Virus record (IMG/VR): IMGVR_UViG_3300003323_000259
Location: 1-48,876 of that record
Reading direction: 5' to 3' (one strand)
DNA from: a virus
DNA length: 48,876 bases
Below, one piece after another: positions 23,367-31,687 of the stretch. A model generated the notes under the pieces. The model made no database searches. It saw nothing but the letters and a program-made list of their open reading frames with translations, and was not told where the DNA came from. The position numbers and the translations under genes were made by a program. Each line of letters starts with the position of its first letter. Position 1 is the stretch's first letter.

Positions 23367-23671
23367 CCCAACGACTCTTCCGCCGTGATTCCACTGTCAT
23401 GGGTGACCTTCGACAGATCACTATGAAAGCTTTGGCCGAACGATTGAAGGAGGCACCACCTGATTGGTACACGTGTTTGTCTCCATCTAGTTTGCTAATG
23501 ATTTCTCCTGATCGAAATCGAATTATCAAGATCGATTCCTCGAGGATTTACACGTTGGACGTTAAGAAGCCGGACGGATCATACAGGAGCACAAGGTTCA
23601 CGTGCAAGACAGTAGACGAAGCATGGGGAATGGCGTCGCAAATACTGAAGGTCTACAATGCAGTCCATTGA
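23363..23671 (+). CDS. hypothetical protein
   Basis: The 102-residue protein starts in an ATGA overlap. It is alpha/beta, with a helix ALAERLKEAPPDW, and beta strands RIIKIDSSRIYTLDV. The end overlaps the next gene by 14 bases. No family was recognised. Confidence 0.55.
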   Translation: MTQRLFRRDSTVMGDLRQITMKALAERLKEAPPDWYTCLSPSSLLMISPDRNRIIKIDSSRIYTLDVKKPDGSYRSTRFTCKTVDEAWGMASQILKVYNAVH

Positions 23672-24146
23672 TTTTCAAGAAGCCCAGCAGAGACTAAATG
23701 CGTTCCTGACGAAAAAGCTGGCAGGTGAAAAACAGAACGGAGCGCTTGAGCGAAGGGCACAGAGATTGGTCGACAAATGGTGGCAGTCTCAAAAGCTACC
23801 AGTCATCATGGGAACCTCGAATCTGCAGGTAGTAGGATGCACCTTAGGTTTCGACATAGGCGAGATCAAAGTCACTCGTTGGCATACTAAGTTTGTGAAT
23901 GATACTAATAATGTGTCACAAAGGAACCCTAGTGCTGTAGCGTTAGGTAACTGTAATGGATTCCAGCTGTTCTTGGTGCCTAACCTTGAGTACCCAACGC
24001 TGGTTGCCTTATCTCCTTTAATGACACATAAGTGGTCAGTAGAACAGAAATTTATACCTCCTAAAGAGAGTCCTCTATTTATGGCTCTGGAGCGTGCAAA
24101 ACATTTGGGTTACCTTTCTATGCTGAGGAAACAAGATGGACATTGA
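23658..24146 (+). CDS. hypothetical protein with partial RL tag
   Basis: The 162-residue protein opens MQSIDFQEAQQRLNAF. The A-x-x-R-L-x-A core of the tag is present at residues 9-15, but the preceding hydrophobic residue is offset. A helical basic segment follows (RRAQRLVDKWWQSQ), then a beta-rich part with WHTKFVNDTNNV. No enzyme motif was seen. Probable distant member of the tagged set. Confidence 0.5.
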   Translation: MQSIDFQEAQQRLNAFLTKKLAGEKQNGALERRAQRLVDKWWQSQKLPVIMGTSNLQVVGCTLGFDIGEIKVTRWHTKFVNDTNNVSQRNPSAVALGNCNGFQLFLVPNLEYPTLVALSPLMTHKWSVEQKFIPPKESPLFMALERAKHLGYLSMLRKQDGH

Positions 24147-24390
24147 ACAACTTAACGACCTTCGCCAAAAGGGCGTGGACATAGAATACACCGTTGATCC
24201 GGATGGTACTCCTGTGTTGAATATAAAGAGTCGAAATCGGATATACGTTGAACTCAACGGTTCTCTTCTACACGGCGGTCATGTCAGTGCAGTGTCAACC
24301 CAACGTCTGGCGCAGGAAGGACACGCTAAGTACTGGCAACCAGACGGTACTCAAACGGACGTTCCACCGCCCAATCTGCGAGGTGGTTAA
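24136..24390 (+). CDS. small hypothetical beta protein
   Basis: The 84-residue protein overlaps the previous gene by 11 bases. After a short helix it shows strands such as VDIEYTVDPDGTPVLNI and NRIYVELNG, and a Gly/Pro-rich end. No family was recognised. Confidence 0.5.
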   Translation: MDIEQLNDLRQKGVDIEYTVDPDGTPVLNIKSRNRIYVELNGSLLHGGHVSAVSTQRLAQEGHAKYWQPDGTQTDVPPPNLRGG

Positions 24391-24540
24391 ATGGATCCCT
24401 TTGGTCTACAGCGCATTGATTTAGTCTTGAGTCTCTGTCAAATAGGTGGATCAATTCCAGTTGAACCTCTTAACAAACCTGAGAATAAGGTGCCGCAAAG
24501 CAATAAGGCACCAGACAATGGAGTAGTGGATTACGAATAA
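24391..24540 (+). CDS. 49-residue hypothetical protein
   Basis: ATG 24391 directly follows the previous stop, with GAGGTGG at 24380-24386. The N-terminal half is a helix (GLQRIDLVLSLCQIGG) and the rest is Pro/Asn-rich and probably disordered. It is the last gene before a strong terminator. Confidence 0.5.
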   Translation: MDPFGLQRIDLVLSLCQIGGSIPVEPLNKPENKVPQSNKAPDNGVVDYE

Positions 24541-24543
24541 TCA

Positions 24544-24579
24544 AACCCGGCCCTTCTAACTGATCGGCCGGGTTTTTTC
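24544..24579 (+). terminator. strong rho-independent terminator
   Basis: AACCCGGCC (24544-24552) pairs with GGCCGGGTT (24566-24574) and is followed by TTTT. Confidence 0.9.
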
Positions 24580-24591
24580 GTTTCTGCTGGC

Positions 24592-24606
24592 AATTTAATC
24601 GTTTCA
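24592..24606 (+). promoter_or_regulatory. AATTT-type promoter candidate
   Basis: AATTTAATCGTTTCA stands 30 bases before ATG 24622, directly after a terminator. Nine bases (AATTTAATC, plus GTT) match the element at 17122. Confidence 0.35.
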
Positions 24607-24621
24607 CGCAAGGAGGCTATG

Positions 24622-25851
24622 ATGCCAGTCCGCACCTCCAACTCAAATAAAATACTGTCCTCTAATGCGCGTCAGTCGGATGTTGCGACTCGTGCTATTC
24701 AAGAAATTTTGCCGACTCAGCAGATGCGTTCCCAGGCAGCTATGCGAGTCCAAGGATTCGAAGGATGTCTGTACAATCGTTTGTACCAGGGTCAGAAATG
24801 TACCTGCAAATCCAGCCAGAAGCATTTGGCTTCCCGTCTCGACGAATCAGGGAAAGCGAAACCTGGAGTAATAAACGAATTAATCTCAGGCGCGGTCTTT
24901 GATGTATCAGCCTACGGACATGATGCACTGCGCACTAATCCCTTTGACTCCGTTGTAAGTCCTGCTGCACCTGTAAACAAATTCCAGGAAGGCTTCGACA
25001 ATGTATCGGAGTCTCCTGATTCATTGCCAGCACGGATTCCACTTGATAGGAATTACGGAGACAACGGACCAGTCGATGTAGAGTTCAACTTGGATGAACT
25101 AGCGTCTGATTTCGATTCATCCTTACCGGGATTCACCGAGGCTTCTTGTGCCGTATGCTTTGGCAGTGGCTATGTAGGTGGATACACTGTTCTTTATGGA
25201 CGTCGCATCGTTCGTTCTGCGGATCAAGTGGAGCTTCAATCCACGGATGCCCTGGATGTGCGATACACTCCATGGAGGGCAACCACTGAAGGATTTTCTT
25301 TCACCGAGGTCTTACCTTACGGTGCAGTGGCCTTAGATATCTTCAGGGTCATGCTGGATCATAAACCGTTGGCCGCAAATTTCACTATAGACGGTAATCC
25401 AGTTAATGAGATTTCGATTCTCAAGTACTGCGATGGTCGACCTCATTTGGTAGGCGTATCTTTTGCTGAGCCTACAGTGTTCACTCACGTGGAAATTCAA
25501 TTCAAGACTTCTTCCGAGGATGCGTTCTTTGAGTTTCCAAGACTTAACAAGTCCTCTGACACCACGCTTCTTGATAGCACAGAACCTTTCCAGATTGTGC
25601 TAAGTCCATTGGTTCCTTCTGTGCAGGCTGAAGACATCTTTACTGACTCTACCTACGGAAAGGCGTTGATCGTCCAGTCGGTTAATACCTGGAACACTCG
25701 TAATCGACAAACCTTAGGCTGGGAATGCCAGGTCCGAGTAATTCAACCACAAGAACTTTACAACATACTGCCCCGTAGAGGGCGCGTCCAAACCAAACCC
25801 CAGACCTCTAATCTGGTACATGACAACTCTACAGGCTATCGCCGTACCTAA
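24622..25851 (+). CDS. probable virion structural protein, Cys-motif
   Basis: The protein has 409 residues; ATG 24622 is favoured over ATG 24619 by spacing from AAGGAGG. A basic N-terminal helix region ends in a tag-like word QAAMRVQGFEG (about residues 39-49). Two Cys clusters follow: GCLYNRLYQGQKCTCK and ASCAVCFGSGYVGGY. The C-terminal 230 residues are beta-rich, as expected for a virion protein. No exact family can be named. Its own terminator/promoter boundary upstream and the large structural gene 27605 nearby suggest a neck, baseplate or head-completion role. The tag-like word may be a maturation site. Confidence 0.55.
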   Translation: MPVRTSNSNKILSSNARQSDVATRAIQEILPTQQMRSQAAMRVQGFEGCLYNRLYQGQKCTCKSSQKHLASRLDESGKAKPGVINELISGAVFDVSAYGHDALRTNPFDSVVSPAAPVNKFQEGFDNVSESPDSLPARIPLDRNYGDNGPVDVEFNLDELASDFDSSLPGFTEASCAVCFGSGYVGGYTVLYGRRIVRSADQVELQSTDALDVRYTPWRATTEGFSFTEVLPYGAVALDIFRVMLDHKPLAANFTIDGNPVNEISILKYCDGRPHLVGVSFAEPTVFTHVEIQFKTSSEDAFFEFPRLNKSSDTTLLDSTEPFQIVLSPLVPSVQAEDIFTDSTYGKALIVQSVNTWNTRNRQTLGWECQVRVIQPQELYNILPRRGRVQTKPQTSNLVHDNSTGYRRT

Positions 25852-25864
25852 GAAAAGGAACATC

Positions 25865-27076
25865 ATGGAAGTCCCAACTTTCCGTTACATGCAAGACGCT
25901 CAGCGTTTTCTCCAAGAGATTAATAAAGAGGTTGATGAGGCGAAGCAGTTGCTGAAAAAACAGCAGCAAATGATTGGTGCGTCCTTCAAAGCTATGGCGG
26001 CCACCCTCCCTCCAGTGTTCTTTGATCTAACTCCGTCCGACATAAAGGAACAGCGCAAACTCGTCAATCGCCTGAAGCACAAGATTGATCCTGAGCTGAG
26101 CAACGTTGTGGTTCCAAACATGAAAAAGCTTCAGTCCCAGTACAATATGGCTGAAGACCTGTACGAGAAACTGCGCGGGCTTGAACAAGCAGAAACGCAA
26201 GTTCAAATGACTTTCAGTACTCGCCGTGGACCAGAATACGAAGCTTTGATGCGCCAGTTTACGGTTCTCAAAGAGAAGGTGCAGTCTGCTCTCAAAGACT
26301 GTTTGCAGTTCCTGGCCACTGTAGCGCAAAAGCATGTGCCTGAGCAGTTCCAGAAATACGTGGACATGGTAGCCTCCTTGGTAAATGAACACGTAATTTT
26401 TAGGGACTCTCAAACCTTCCTGTACGTATCGGTTAGTCCAGACGGTGATTTGGTATTTACCGCCTACATCATGCTACAGGACGTATCCAACGATGAGGGC
26501 CAGGTTGCTCCTCACCTGTATATCTCGATTCAATGGGTGTTGTCCAAAGAACCTACCGTATCGATTGATCTCAACCACGAATACGAGGTGCCTAACAAAC
26601 TGTTAGGCCAAGGTGAAGTCGTTGATTCCGTTGGAGAGGCAGTTAAGGCAATCTCTACATTGCTGAGCCTTGAAAACTACTCCAGTGCGCTGGGAGTGGT
26701 GCCTTTGGCAATCCAGCTGAACGTGGACCCAACCACAATTCATCTAGGTATGTTCCACTACAAGGATGCGTTCTCAAAGTTTGAGATGGACGACAACTCG
26801 ATGAAGTTCACGCTCCGAAAGGAAATAAAGAATCCTGAGGCTATCACCGAGATCGCAGCTCAAATCTACAAAGAGCTGAAGGCCTTGATGAAACCAAAAG
26901 GCGTGCAGCTTAATATGAGGCCGACGAAGGAGAAAGGCTCGACTGTTCTGAACTTCCAAATAGTTCGAGTCTCTGAGGGCAGTGAGCTAAACGAATACGA
27001 TCTGGAATGGCTGCGCGACAAGTTTGGTCTTAGCACAACACAACTGCGCAAGATCGCCAACATCATTAATCGCTGA
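25865..27076 (+). CDS. large coiled-coil protein, probably virion-associated
   Basis: The protein has 403 residues from ATG 25865, after AAAAGGAAC; an earlier in-frame start at 25820 lies inside the preceding gene. Residues 8-60 and 70-180 are long helices with coiled-coil character (FLQEINKEVDEAKQLLKKQQQ). The middle is beta (FLYVSVSPDGDLVFTAYI) and the last 100 residues are mixed. No known family. Between two large structural genes, it may be a head or tail component. Confidence 0.55.
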   Translation: MEVPTFRYMQDAQRFLQEINKEVDEAKQLLKKQQQMIGASFKAMAATLPPVFFDLTPSDIKEQRKLVNRLKHKIDPELSNVVVPNMKKLQSQYNMAEDLYEKLRGLEQAETQVQMTFSTRRGPEYEALMRQFTVLKEKVQSALKDCLQFLATVAQKHVPEQFQKYVDMVASLVNEHVIFRDSQTFLYVSVSPDGDLVFTAYIMLQDVSNDEGQVAPHLYISIQWVLSKEPTVSIDLNHEYEVPNKLLGQGEVVDSVGEAVKAISTLLSLENYSSALGVVPLAIQLNVDPTTIHLGMFHYKDAFSKFEMDDNSMKFTLRKEIKNPEAITEIAAQIYKELKALMKPKGVQLNMRPTKEKGSTVLNFQIVRVSEGSELNEYDLEWLRDKFGLSTTQLRKIANIINR

Positions 27077-27084
27077 GGACGTCC

Positions 27085-27309
27085 ATGACTATCTACGCAT
27101 ACACTCAGCCTCATAACGACTACCCTGCCTTGGTTAATCTTAGTGCACACGAAGACGGTGTAAAGGTTTCAGTTCGTAGCACCGGGAATTCAGGTAAGGA
27201 CTACGCGAGCATTCCATTGTCAAAAGAGATTGCAGTTGAAATGGCGCTCGCGGTATTAAATCACTATGGTATAAATGCCGTGGAATGTTTTGCGAGGTTG
27301 AAGAAATGA
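27085..27309 (+). CDS. small hypothetical protein
   Basis: The 74-residue protein follows GAGGACG. It is a beta domain (DGVKVSVRSTG) with a final helix (VEMALAVLNHYGINAVECFARL). No family was recognised. Its end overlaps the next, tagged gene. Confidence 0.55.
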   Translation: MTIYAYTQPHNDYPALVNLSAHEDGVKVSVRSTGNSGKDYASIPLSKEIAVEMALAVLNHYGINAVECFARLKK

Positions 27310-27608
27310 AGATCAACGCAGCCATTCGGTTAACTGCAGCTTTGACCTCTGGCACTATAGAGAAAGCCGTCAAGAAGAAATTTGGTCTTGAAGTTAAACT
27401 ATACAAAGGCAAAGGCTATTACTATTTTGCAGATCCTGAGGGCAGATCAACGGAGCTCACAGGATGGCCGGACACTTCAGTCCATGTGACAAAATTAAGT
27501 GAATTCAGCCTTGACCAATGGATGGAAGCTTTCAAAAGTCTCAAAGATGAAGCAGATCCAGAGCTTCAACATCGCAAAAACGAAGAACGTTACGGGAAGA
27601 AAAAATGA
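27306..27608 (+). CDS. RL-tagged small protein
   Basis: The protein has 100 residues from ATG 27306 (ATGA overlap), carrying the tag INAAIRLTA at residues 3-11. A compact domain follows: a helix TIEKAVKKKFGLEV, strand GYYYFADPEG, a WPDTSV turn, and a helix WMEAFKSLKDEA. The second part resembles the C-terminal domain of 33559-34170 (LELHRLGYTATT, AFYTTEFHPEDGEG). C-terminus is Lys-rich. Confidence 0.6.
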   Translation: MKINAAIRLTAALTSGTIEKAVKKKFGLEVKLYKGKGYYYFADPEGRSTELTGWPDTSVHVTKLSEFSLDQWMEAFKSLKDEADPELQHRKNEERYGKKK

Positions 27609-29116
27609 AAACCTTTGTCTTCTCCAAAGACCCAAATACCGATACTGAGGTAGTGGCGGATATTACAGAACTCCTAAAGTTCGGTGAAATCATTACCTCC
27701 ATTGTTCCTCAATCTGTTTCACCTGCGTCCCCTAGCCAGCTCCTGGTGTTCCAGGAATCTGCAATTGATGATCCCTTGGTAAAGCTGTTGCTCCAGAACG
27801 GTGATCTCAACGTGGACTACGGATTTCAACTGCTGATAACCACCAATGCCCGTGTCCTAACTGCATTGGTGGCCGTCACCATTTCTGATCCAAATTTCGT
27901 ACCTTACACCACGCAGGACCCAAATGCTTTCACTGACTTAGTGGATACTATTCAAGCCGGTCAGTCTGCTATTGGTACTGCCATCTTCTCATTCCCGGCA
28001 ACCGTGGACCCTACAGGTGGTTATGTCACCTGGGAATTTATGGATGCCGTCGGTACAGTGTACTCGTCAGGTAACGCCTTCGACTACCAAATTCAGTCCA
28101 ACGGTTTATCGAACACGGTGATAGCACGTGCAGTCATTAACTGCCCTTCGTCGGTTCCTCCTTCGGACATTAACAGCAAGTACCAGCTGCGGTACACTCT
28201 GACCTTAAAGCCTTTAGATAAAAGCCAACAGTCACAGTATTTCTCGGCCGAAAACGTCACCGTAACCGGGTTAACTACAACACCAATCGGTACTCAGGAT
28301 CAGATAGAGCTTCGTGGAAAACCTGCTAAGCTTTCCATAGTTCTGGATCGCCTGTACGATACTGTAGTCTTGGAGGTCTACAAGGATAATACCTTGCTAG
28401 GTTCGGCCCCAGTTCAGCAATACGAACGGGTTGCTGGAGGATATTACTACGCGGCTACTGTTGACACCACACCAATGACCGAATCACTGGAGGCTTACAA
28501 TGTGGTATGGAACTATGGTAATGCTGTGGATCCAAATACTGTTTGGTCCGAGACAGCCCAGCTCTGGGTCACAAACCCCTCCATCGGAAATGCAATCAAG
28601 GACGTAAAGGCTAAAATCAATAAGGCACGAACCACTTTGTTTGGTACTTCTGACTTGATTTTCCCTGACGAAGTTGTAATGACCTGGCTGCGCCGTGGTA
28701 TGGACATGTTCAATGGCTATTCTGGAGTGTTCACCAACTTCACAATGACCAATGCCAAAGGTCCTGTGCGTGAATACTGGCTGCTGTGTGCTGAAGTTCA
28801 GGCTCTCCAGTCACAAGAATTAGCCGAAGGCGAGAAGCAGTTTGATTTCCAAGGTGCTGCGATTTCGTTGAACGTGGATCATGCTGCTGCCTACGGTGGG
28901 TTGGCCGACAAGATCGAGAATCGTTTAAACAACGAACTGAAGCCCTTGAAACAGAACTTGATCATTAAGGGAAACACATCTGGCGCTGGAGATGCAGATC
29001 CTACAAAATTGGGACGAGGTGCAATTGGTTCCGTAGGTATCACCATCACTCCTGCCTCTCCATGGGGACCTTACAGGAGCGGCCTACCGTATCCACAAGT
29101 GTCAGTTATTACTTAA
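27605..29116 (+). CDS. large virion structural protein
   Basis: The 503-residue protein is Thr/Ser/Val-rich with many beta strands in residues 20-330. The pattern suggests two or more Ig-like or fibronectin-like domains (SFPATVDPTGGYVTWEF, KPAKLSIVLDRLYDTVVLEV). The last 170 residues become helical (IKDVKAKINKARTTLFG, EVVMTWLRRGMDMFNG) and end in a Gly-rich tail. Such an arrangement fits a neck, baseplate or portal-associated protein, but no family was recognised. ATGA overlap with the tagged gene before it. Confidence 0.55.
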   Translation: MKTFVFSKDPNTDTEVVADITELLKFGEIITSIVPQSVSPASPSQLLVFQESAIDDPLVKLLLQNGDLNVDYGFQLLITTNARVLTALVAVTISDPNFVPYTTQDPNAFTDLVDTIQAGQSAIGTAIFSFPATVDPTGGYVTWEFMDAVGTVYSSGNAFDYQIQSNGLSNTVIARAVINCPSSVPPSDINSKYQLRYTLTLKPLDKSQQSQYFSAENVTVTGLTTTPIGTQDQIELRGKPAKLSIVLDRLYDTVVLEVYKDNTLLGSAPVQQYERVAGGYYYAATVDTTPMTESLEAYNVVWNYGNAVDPNTVWSETAQLWVTNPSIGNAIKDVKAKINKARTTLFGTSDLIFPDEVVMTWLRRGMDMFNGYSGVFTNFTMTNAKGPVREYWLLCAEVQALQSQELAEGEKQFDFQGAAISLNVDHAAAYGGLADKIENRLNNELKPLKQNLIIKGNTSGAGDADPTKLGRGAIGSVGITITPASPWGPYRSGLPYPQVSVIT

Positions 29117-29128
29117 AAGGAGATGGTC

Positions 29129-29878
29129 ATGCGTTGTCCAGAATGTGGCTCTCCTGCTCAGGCCACGTATAAAGAAAGCCAGTCCAATGTGGCTGAGTGC
29201 TACAACAAACATATGTGGAACATACCGGTGAAGATCAGTGCTGCACAACGACTACTGGCAGAGACGGCGTATGAGTACGTGAAACGTCTCGGCAAGTTAG
29301 GCATACAAAGTCTCGGCAAAGGAATGTATGGTCAGGTGTTTCAGCATCCAACAATGCCAAACGTAGTGGTCAAACTCTTGCTTGAGACTGACCCTATGTA
29401 CCAAAAGTACGTGACGTTCTGCCAGAAACATCAAAGCAATCCGTATGTCCCGAAGATCATAGGTGTAGAGTCCGCGCAGAAGGCTTTTGATACAAAAGAT
29501 CGATGGAACCTAGAGCAGGCCAATCTGTATCTGGTGTTCATGGAAAAACTTACTCCGGCATCAAACAAACAGTACAAAGCATTTGGTGATTATGCGGCGA
29601 ACTTGGCCAATACTCAGTGGAGAAAGCAGTATTCCAAGAAGCGTACTGATATAGCGGATAAGATCAATGACAGCACTTTATTTTGGGGTGGTGAGGAAAC
29701 TGCTAATGAACTTAGTCGTCCAAACATCTGGCGATACTTGGAGACCCAAAAGGTTGACAAAAATCTCGCTGTCTTAGCCAAGTTCTTTTTTCCTGATGGC
29801 CTGTACCTCGACATACACCAAAATAACGTGATGATGAGAGGTCAGCAAATAGTCATCATCGATCCGTTCATGTCTTAG
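29129..29878 (+). CDS. zinc ribbon plus RL tag plus kinase-fold protein
   Basis: The protein has 249 residues; ATG 29129 has better spacing from AAGGAG than ATG 29123. Residues 3-24 hold CPECGS and a later Cys and His (CYNKH), a small zinc ribbon. The tag ISAAQRLLA is at residues 36-44. A protein-kinase-like fold follows: glycine loop LGKGMYGQV at 62-70, Lys82 in VVVKL, hinge LVFMEKL, catalytic Asp228 and Asn233 in DIHQNN, and metal Asp245 in IIDPF. The catalytic loop resembles small-molecule phosphotransferases more than eukaryotic HRD kinases. If packaged, cleavage at the tag would remove the ribbon. Paralogue: 30733-31361. Confidence 0.68.
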   Translation: MRCPECGSPAQATYKESQSNVAECYNKHMWNIPVKISAAQRLLAETAYEYVKRLGKLGIQSLGKGMYGQVFQHPTMPNVVVKLLLETDPMYQKYVTFCQKHQSNPYVPKIIGVESAQKAFDTKDRWNLEQANLYLVFMEKLTPASNKQYKAFGDYAANLANTQWRKQYSKKRTDIADKINDSTLFWGGEETANELSRPNIWRYLETQKVDKNLAVLAKFFFPDGLYLDIHQNNVMMRGQQIVIIDPFMS

Positions 29879-29887
29879 GAACCTACA

Positions 29888-30736
29888 ATGATTAAGATCA
29901 ACGCATCAACTCGATTACGAGGGTTCTCCAGTGATATGGACTATCAGACTCGCATGCAGCAATTGTGCGCGCTAATTGATGAACCTAACTGGATGGTATT
30001 GACAGCCTCCATTATTCAACCAAAAGTACTGACGGCTTCTCAAAAGGTAGAAGCCCTCGATCTATGGAAGAAGGTCAAAGACCTTGGCATGGTAAAACGC
30101 TTGACCGAGTTCATTGAACACTTCCGTAAAATGGCTGAAAAGTTGTCTCATGAATTCGGATTGGAAATACATGAGATTGTGGAAGCCTTCCAAACTGCAC
30201 CCATGCTTGGCTTCTTTAAGGCCATTAGGTTTTCGATTGCCCTGCTGTTGAAACCTATCAAGGCTTTCGCTGATCTCTACAAAGAAGGTATCCTGAAGGT
30301 CTTCCATGAACTGCACACTACACAGGTCTTTCAGAAGTTGCATTCAGGCGCCTTAAAGGTCGATGAATTTCTGGAGCAATATCCGATCATGCGTAAACTC
30401 GCAGGTCCGGCTATTGCAGGTCTTCTGCTTTGGATCTGGCTTAGTGGTAACTTTACTGGTGCTCCTGCTATAGATATGGATCTTACGGCAATGATGAAGG
30501 CTGCGTTACAAGGGCACTGGTCGGCAGCTGAGTTGTTTACCTCCAAAGAAGGATTGGCGATGCTAGGTCTACTTGTAGCCGGGTTAACCACACCTTGGCC
30601 GTCACCAGTCTGGCTGTCGATGGCATTGCCCTTCAATTTGTTGGTCGCCCTCTGCTATACCGCGTTCAAGCATCTTAAAGGTGAAAACGCTGTGGTTCAA
30701 AAGATCAAGCAACATATAAAATGGGGCCACCTATGA
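29888..30736 (+). CDS. RL-tagged membrane-active protein
   Basis: The 282-residue protein starts with the tag INASTRLRG (residues 4-12). Residues 40-140 are helical. Hydrophobic stretches lie at about 172-190 (AGPAIAGLLLWIWLSG), 224-238 (LAMLGLLVAGLTT) and 244-260 (VWLSMALPFNLLVALCYTAF). Helices and several membrane segments in a protein predicted to be packaged suggest a pore-forming or DNA-injection role, which is inference. The end overlaps the next gene by ATGA. Confidence 0.6.
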   Translation: MIKINASTRLRGFSSDMDYQTRMQQLCALIDEPNWMVLTASIIQPKVLTASQKVEALDLWKKVKDLGMVKRLTEFIEHFRKMAEKLSHEFGLEIHEIVEAFQTAPMLGFFKAIRFSIALLLKPIKAFADLYKEGILKVFHELHTTQVFQKLHSGALKVDEFLEQYPIMRKLAGPAIAGLLLWIWLSGNFTGAPAIDMDLTAMMKAALQGHWSAAELFTSKEGLAMLGLLVAGLTTPWPSPVWLSMALPFNLLVALCYTAFKHLKGENAVVQKIKQHIKWGHL

Positions 30737-31361
30737 TAAAGGTTCAGGCTTTTTATAGACTGATGGCTGAAAGAAAATCAGAATACATAAAACGTCTAAA
30801 GAAATGGGTCTTAAGCAACTAGGTAAAGGTAAATGGTCATACGTATTTCAGCACCCTACTTTGCCAAGTGTAGCAGTGAAGGTTAATGAATTTGATCATG
30901 GATTTTCAGCGTATGCTGAATTCTGCTTAGCGAATCCTAAGAATCCCTATCTGTTAAGGATCTTTGAAATAAGTTCTAAGCCAAAGGGTAAAGGATTTCA
31001 TTATGAAGGGCCTTGGGGAGACCTATCTGGTGCAGAAGGTAAATCATCTTCCAATATTATTTTTATGGAGAAGTTTAGACCTGCTTCTCAGGAAGAACTG
31101 CAGAAATTTAAAGCTTACTGCGAAGAACTTGCAGGCATCAAGAAAACAGGAAATACCTTCCCACACCTTCGTAATTACGACGAACAACTGGAGCAAATAC
31201 ACCTGTGGAGAAGTCTGTCCAAACAAACAAAGGATAGAAATTTAAAACAGTTTGCACAGTGGTTTGTACACTACGTGGATACTAAAGGTACACCGGACAT
31301 AAATGACGAAAACATTATGATGCGAGGTTCCCATCCAGTATTTAGTGATCCGACATTATAA
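30733..31361 (+). pseudogene. frameshifted RL-tagged kinase-fold gene
   Basis: Frame 1 (30733-30822) encodes MIKVQAFYRLMAERKSEYI, a full tag, and stops. The second part, in another frame to 31361, encodes GLKQLGKGKWSYVFQHP and later DINDENIMM and FSDPTL. It is clearly paralogous to the kinase-fold protein at 29129. One extra A in AAA at 30798-30800 would give KRLKEMGLKQLGKGK and align without a gap to KRLGKLGIQSLGKGM of the paralogue. Either a real mutation, a sequencing error, or a -1 frameshift on AAAG is possible. The region is AT-rich. Gly loop and the D-x-x-x-x-N are kept, so the protein was functional recently. Confidence 0.7.
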
Positions 31362-31444
31362 GTTCGGTAAACTTTAGTTAAGCTCCGCTTGCAAGTGAAG
31401 CACCTATATAAAGCCTAGCAAACGCTTTTTAAGGAGTGATGGCT

Positions 31445-31678
31445 ATGTCAACCAAGACTACGAATTATTTGGGACTGCATATCACCGTTCCAAGTTGGAC
31501 AACCTATATGGCTATGGATGAAAACAACTTCATCTATGCTTTCGATGGTACACCGACCTACGACACAGACGCAGACGAATGGGATTTTACTTCCATAAAT
31601 CAATATCAGTTCATAGGAACTCTGCAACAACTTAGTGGTATGCCGTTGTCTGCTCTTCAGGTAACCATCAATCTATAG
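31445..31678 (+). CDS. small hypothetical protein
   Basis: The protein has 77 residues; ATG 31445 is favoured because AAGGAG (31431-31436) lies 8 bases before it. It is beta-rich and acidic in the middle (YDTDADEWDF) and may form a small sandwich. No tag is present. The preceding 83 bases (31362-31444) hold no gene; they may contain a promoter (CACCTATATAAAG). Confidence 0.5.
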   Translation: MSTKTTNYLGLHITVPSWTTYMAMDENNFIYAFDGTPTYDTDADEWDFTSINQYQFIGTLQQLSGMPLSALQVTINL

Positions 31679-31687
31679 GAGGTATAA

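Noticed and set aside
30733-30822. 29-residue tagged peptide as a separate gene
   Set aside because: The exact alignment of the tag plus following frame with the 29129 paralogue favours one broken gene.
31362-31444. TATATAAAG as a T4-like late promoter
   Set aside because: Close to TATAAATA but not exact, and not repeated at other unit starts, so not listed as a feature.
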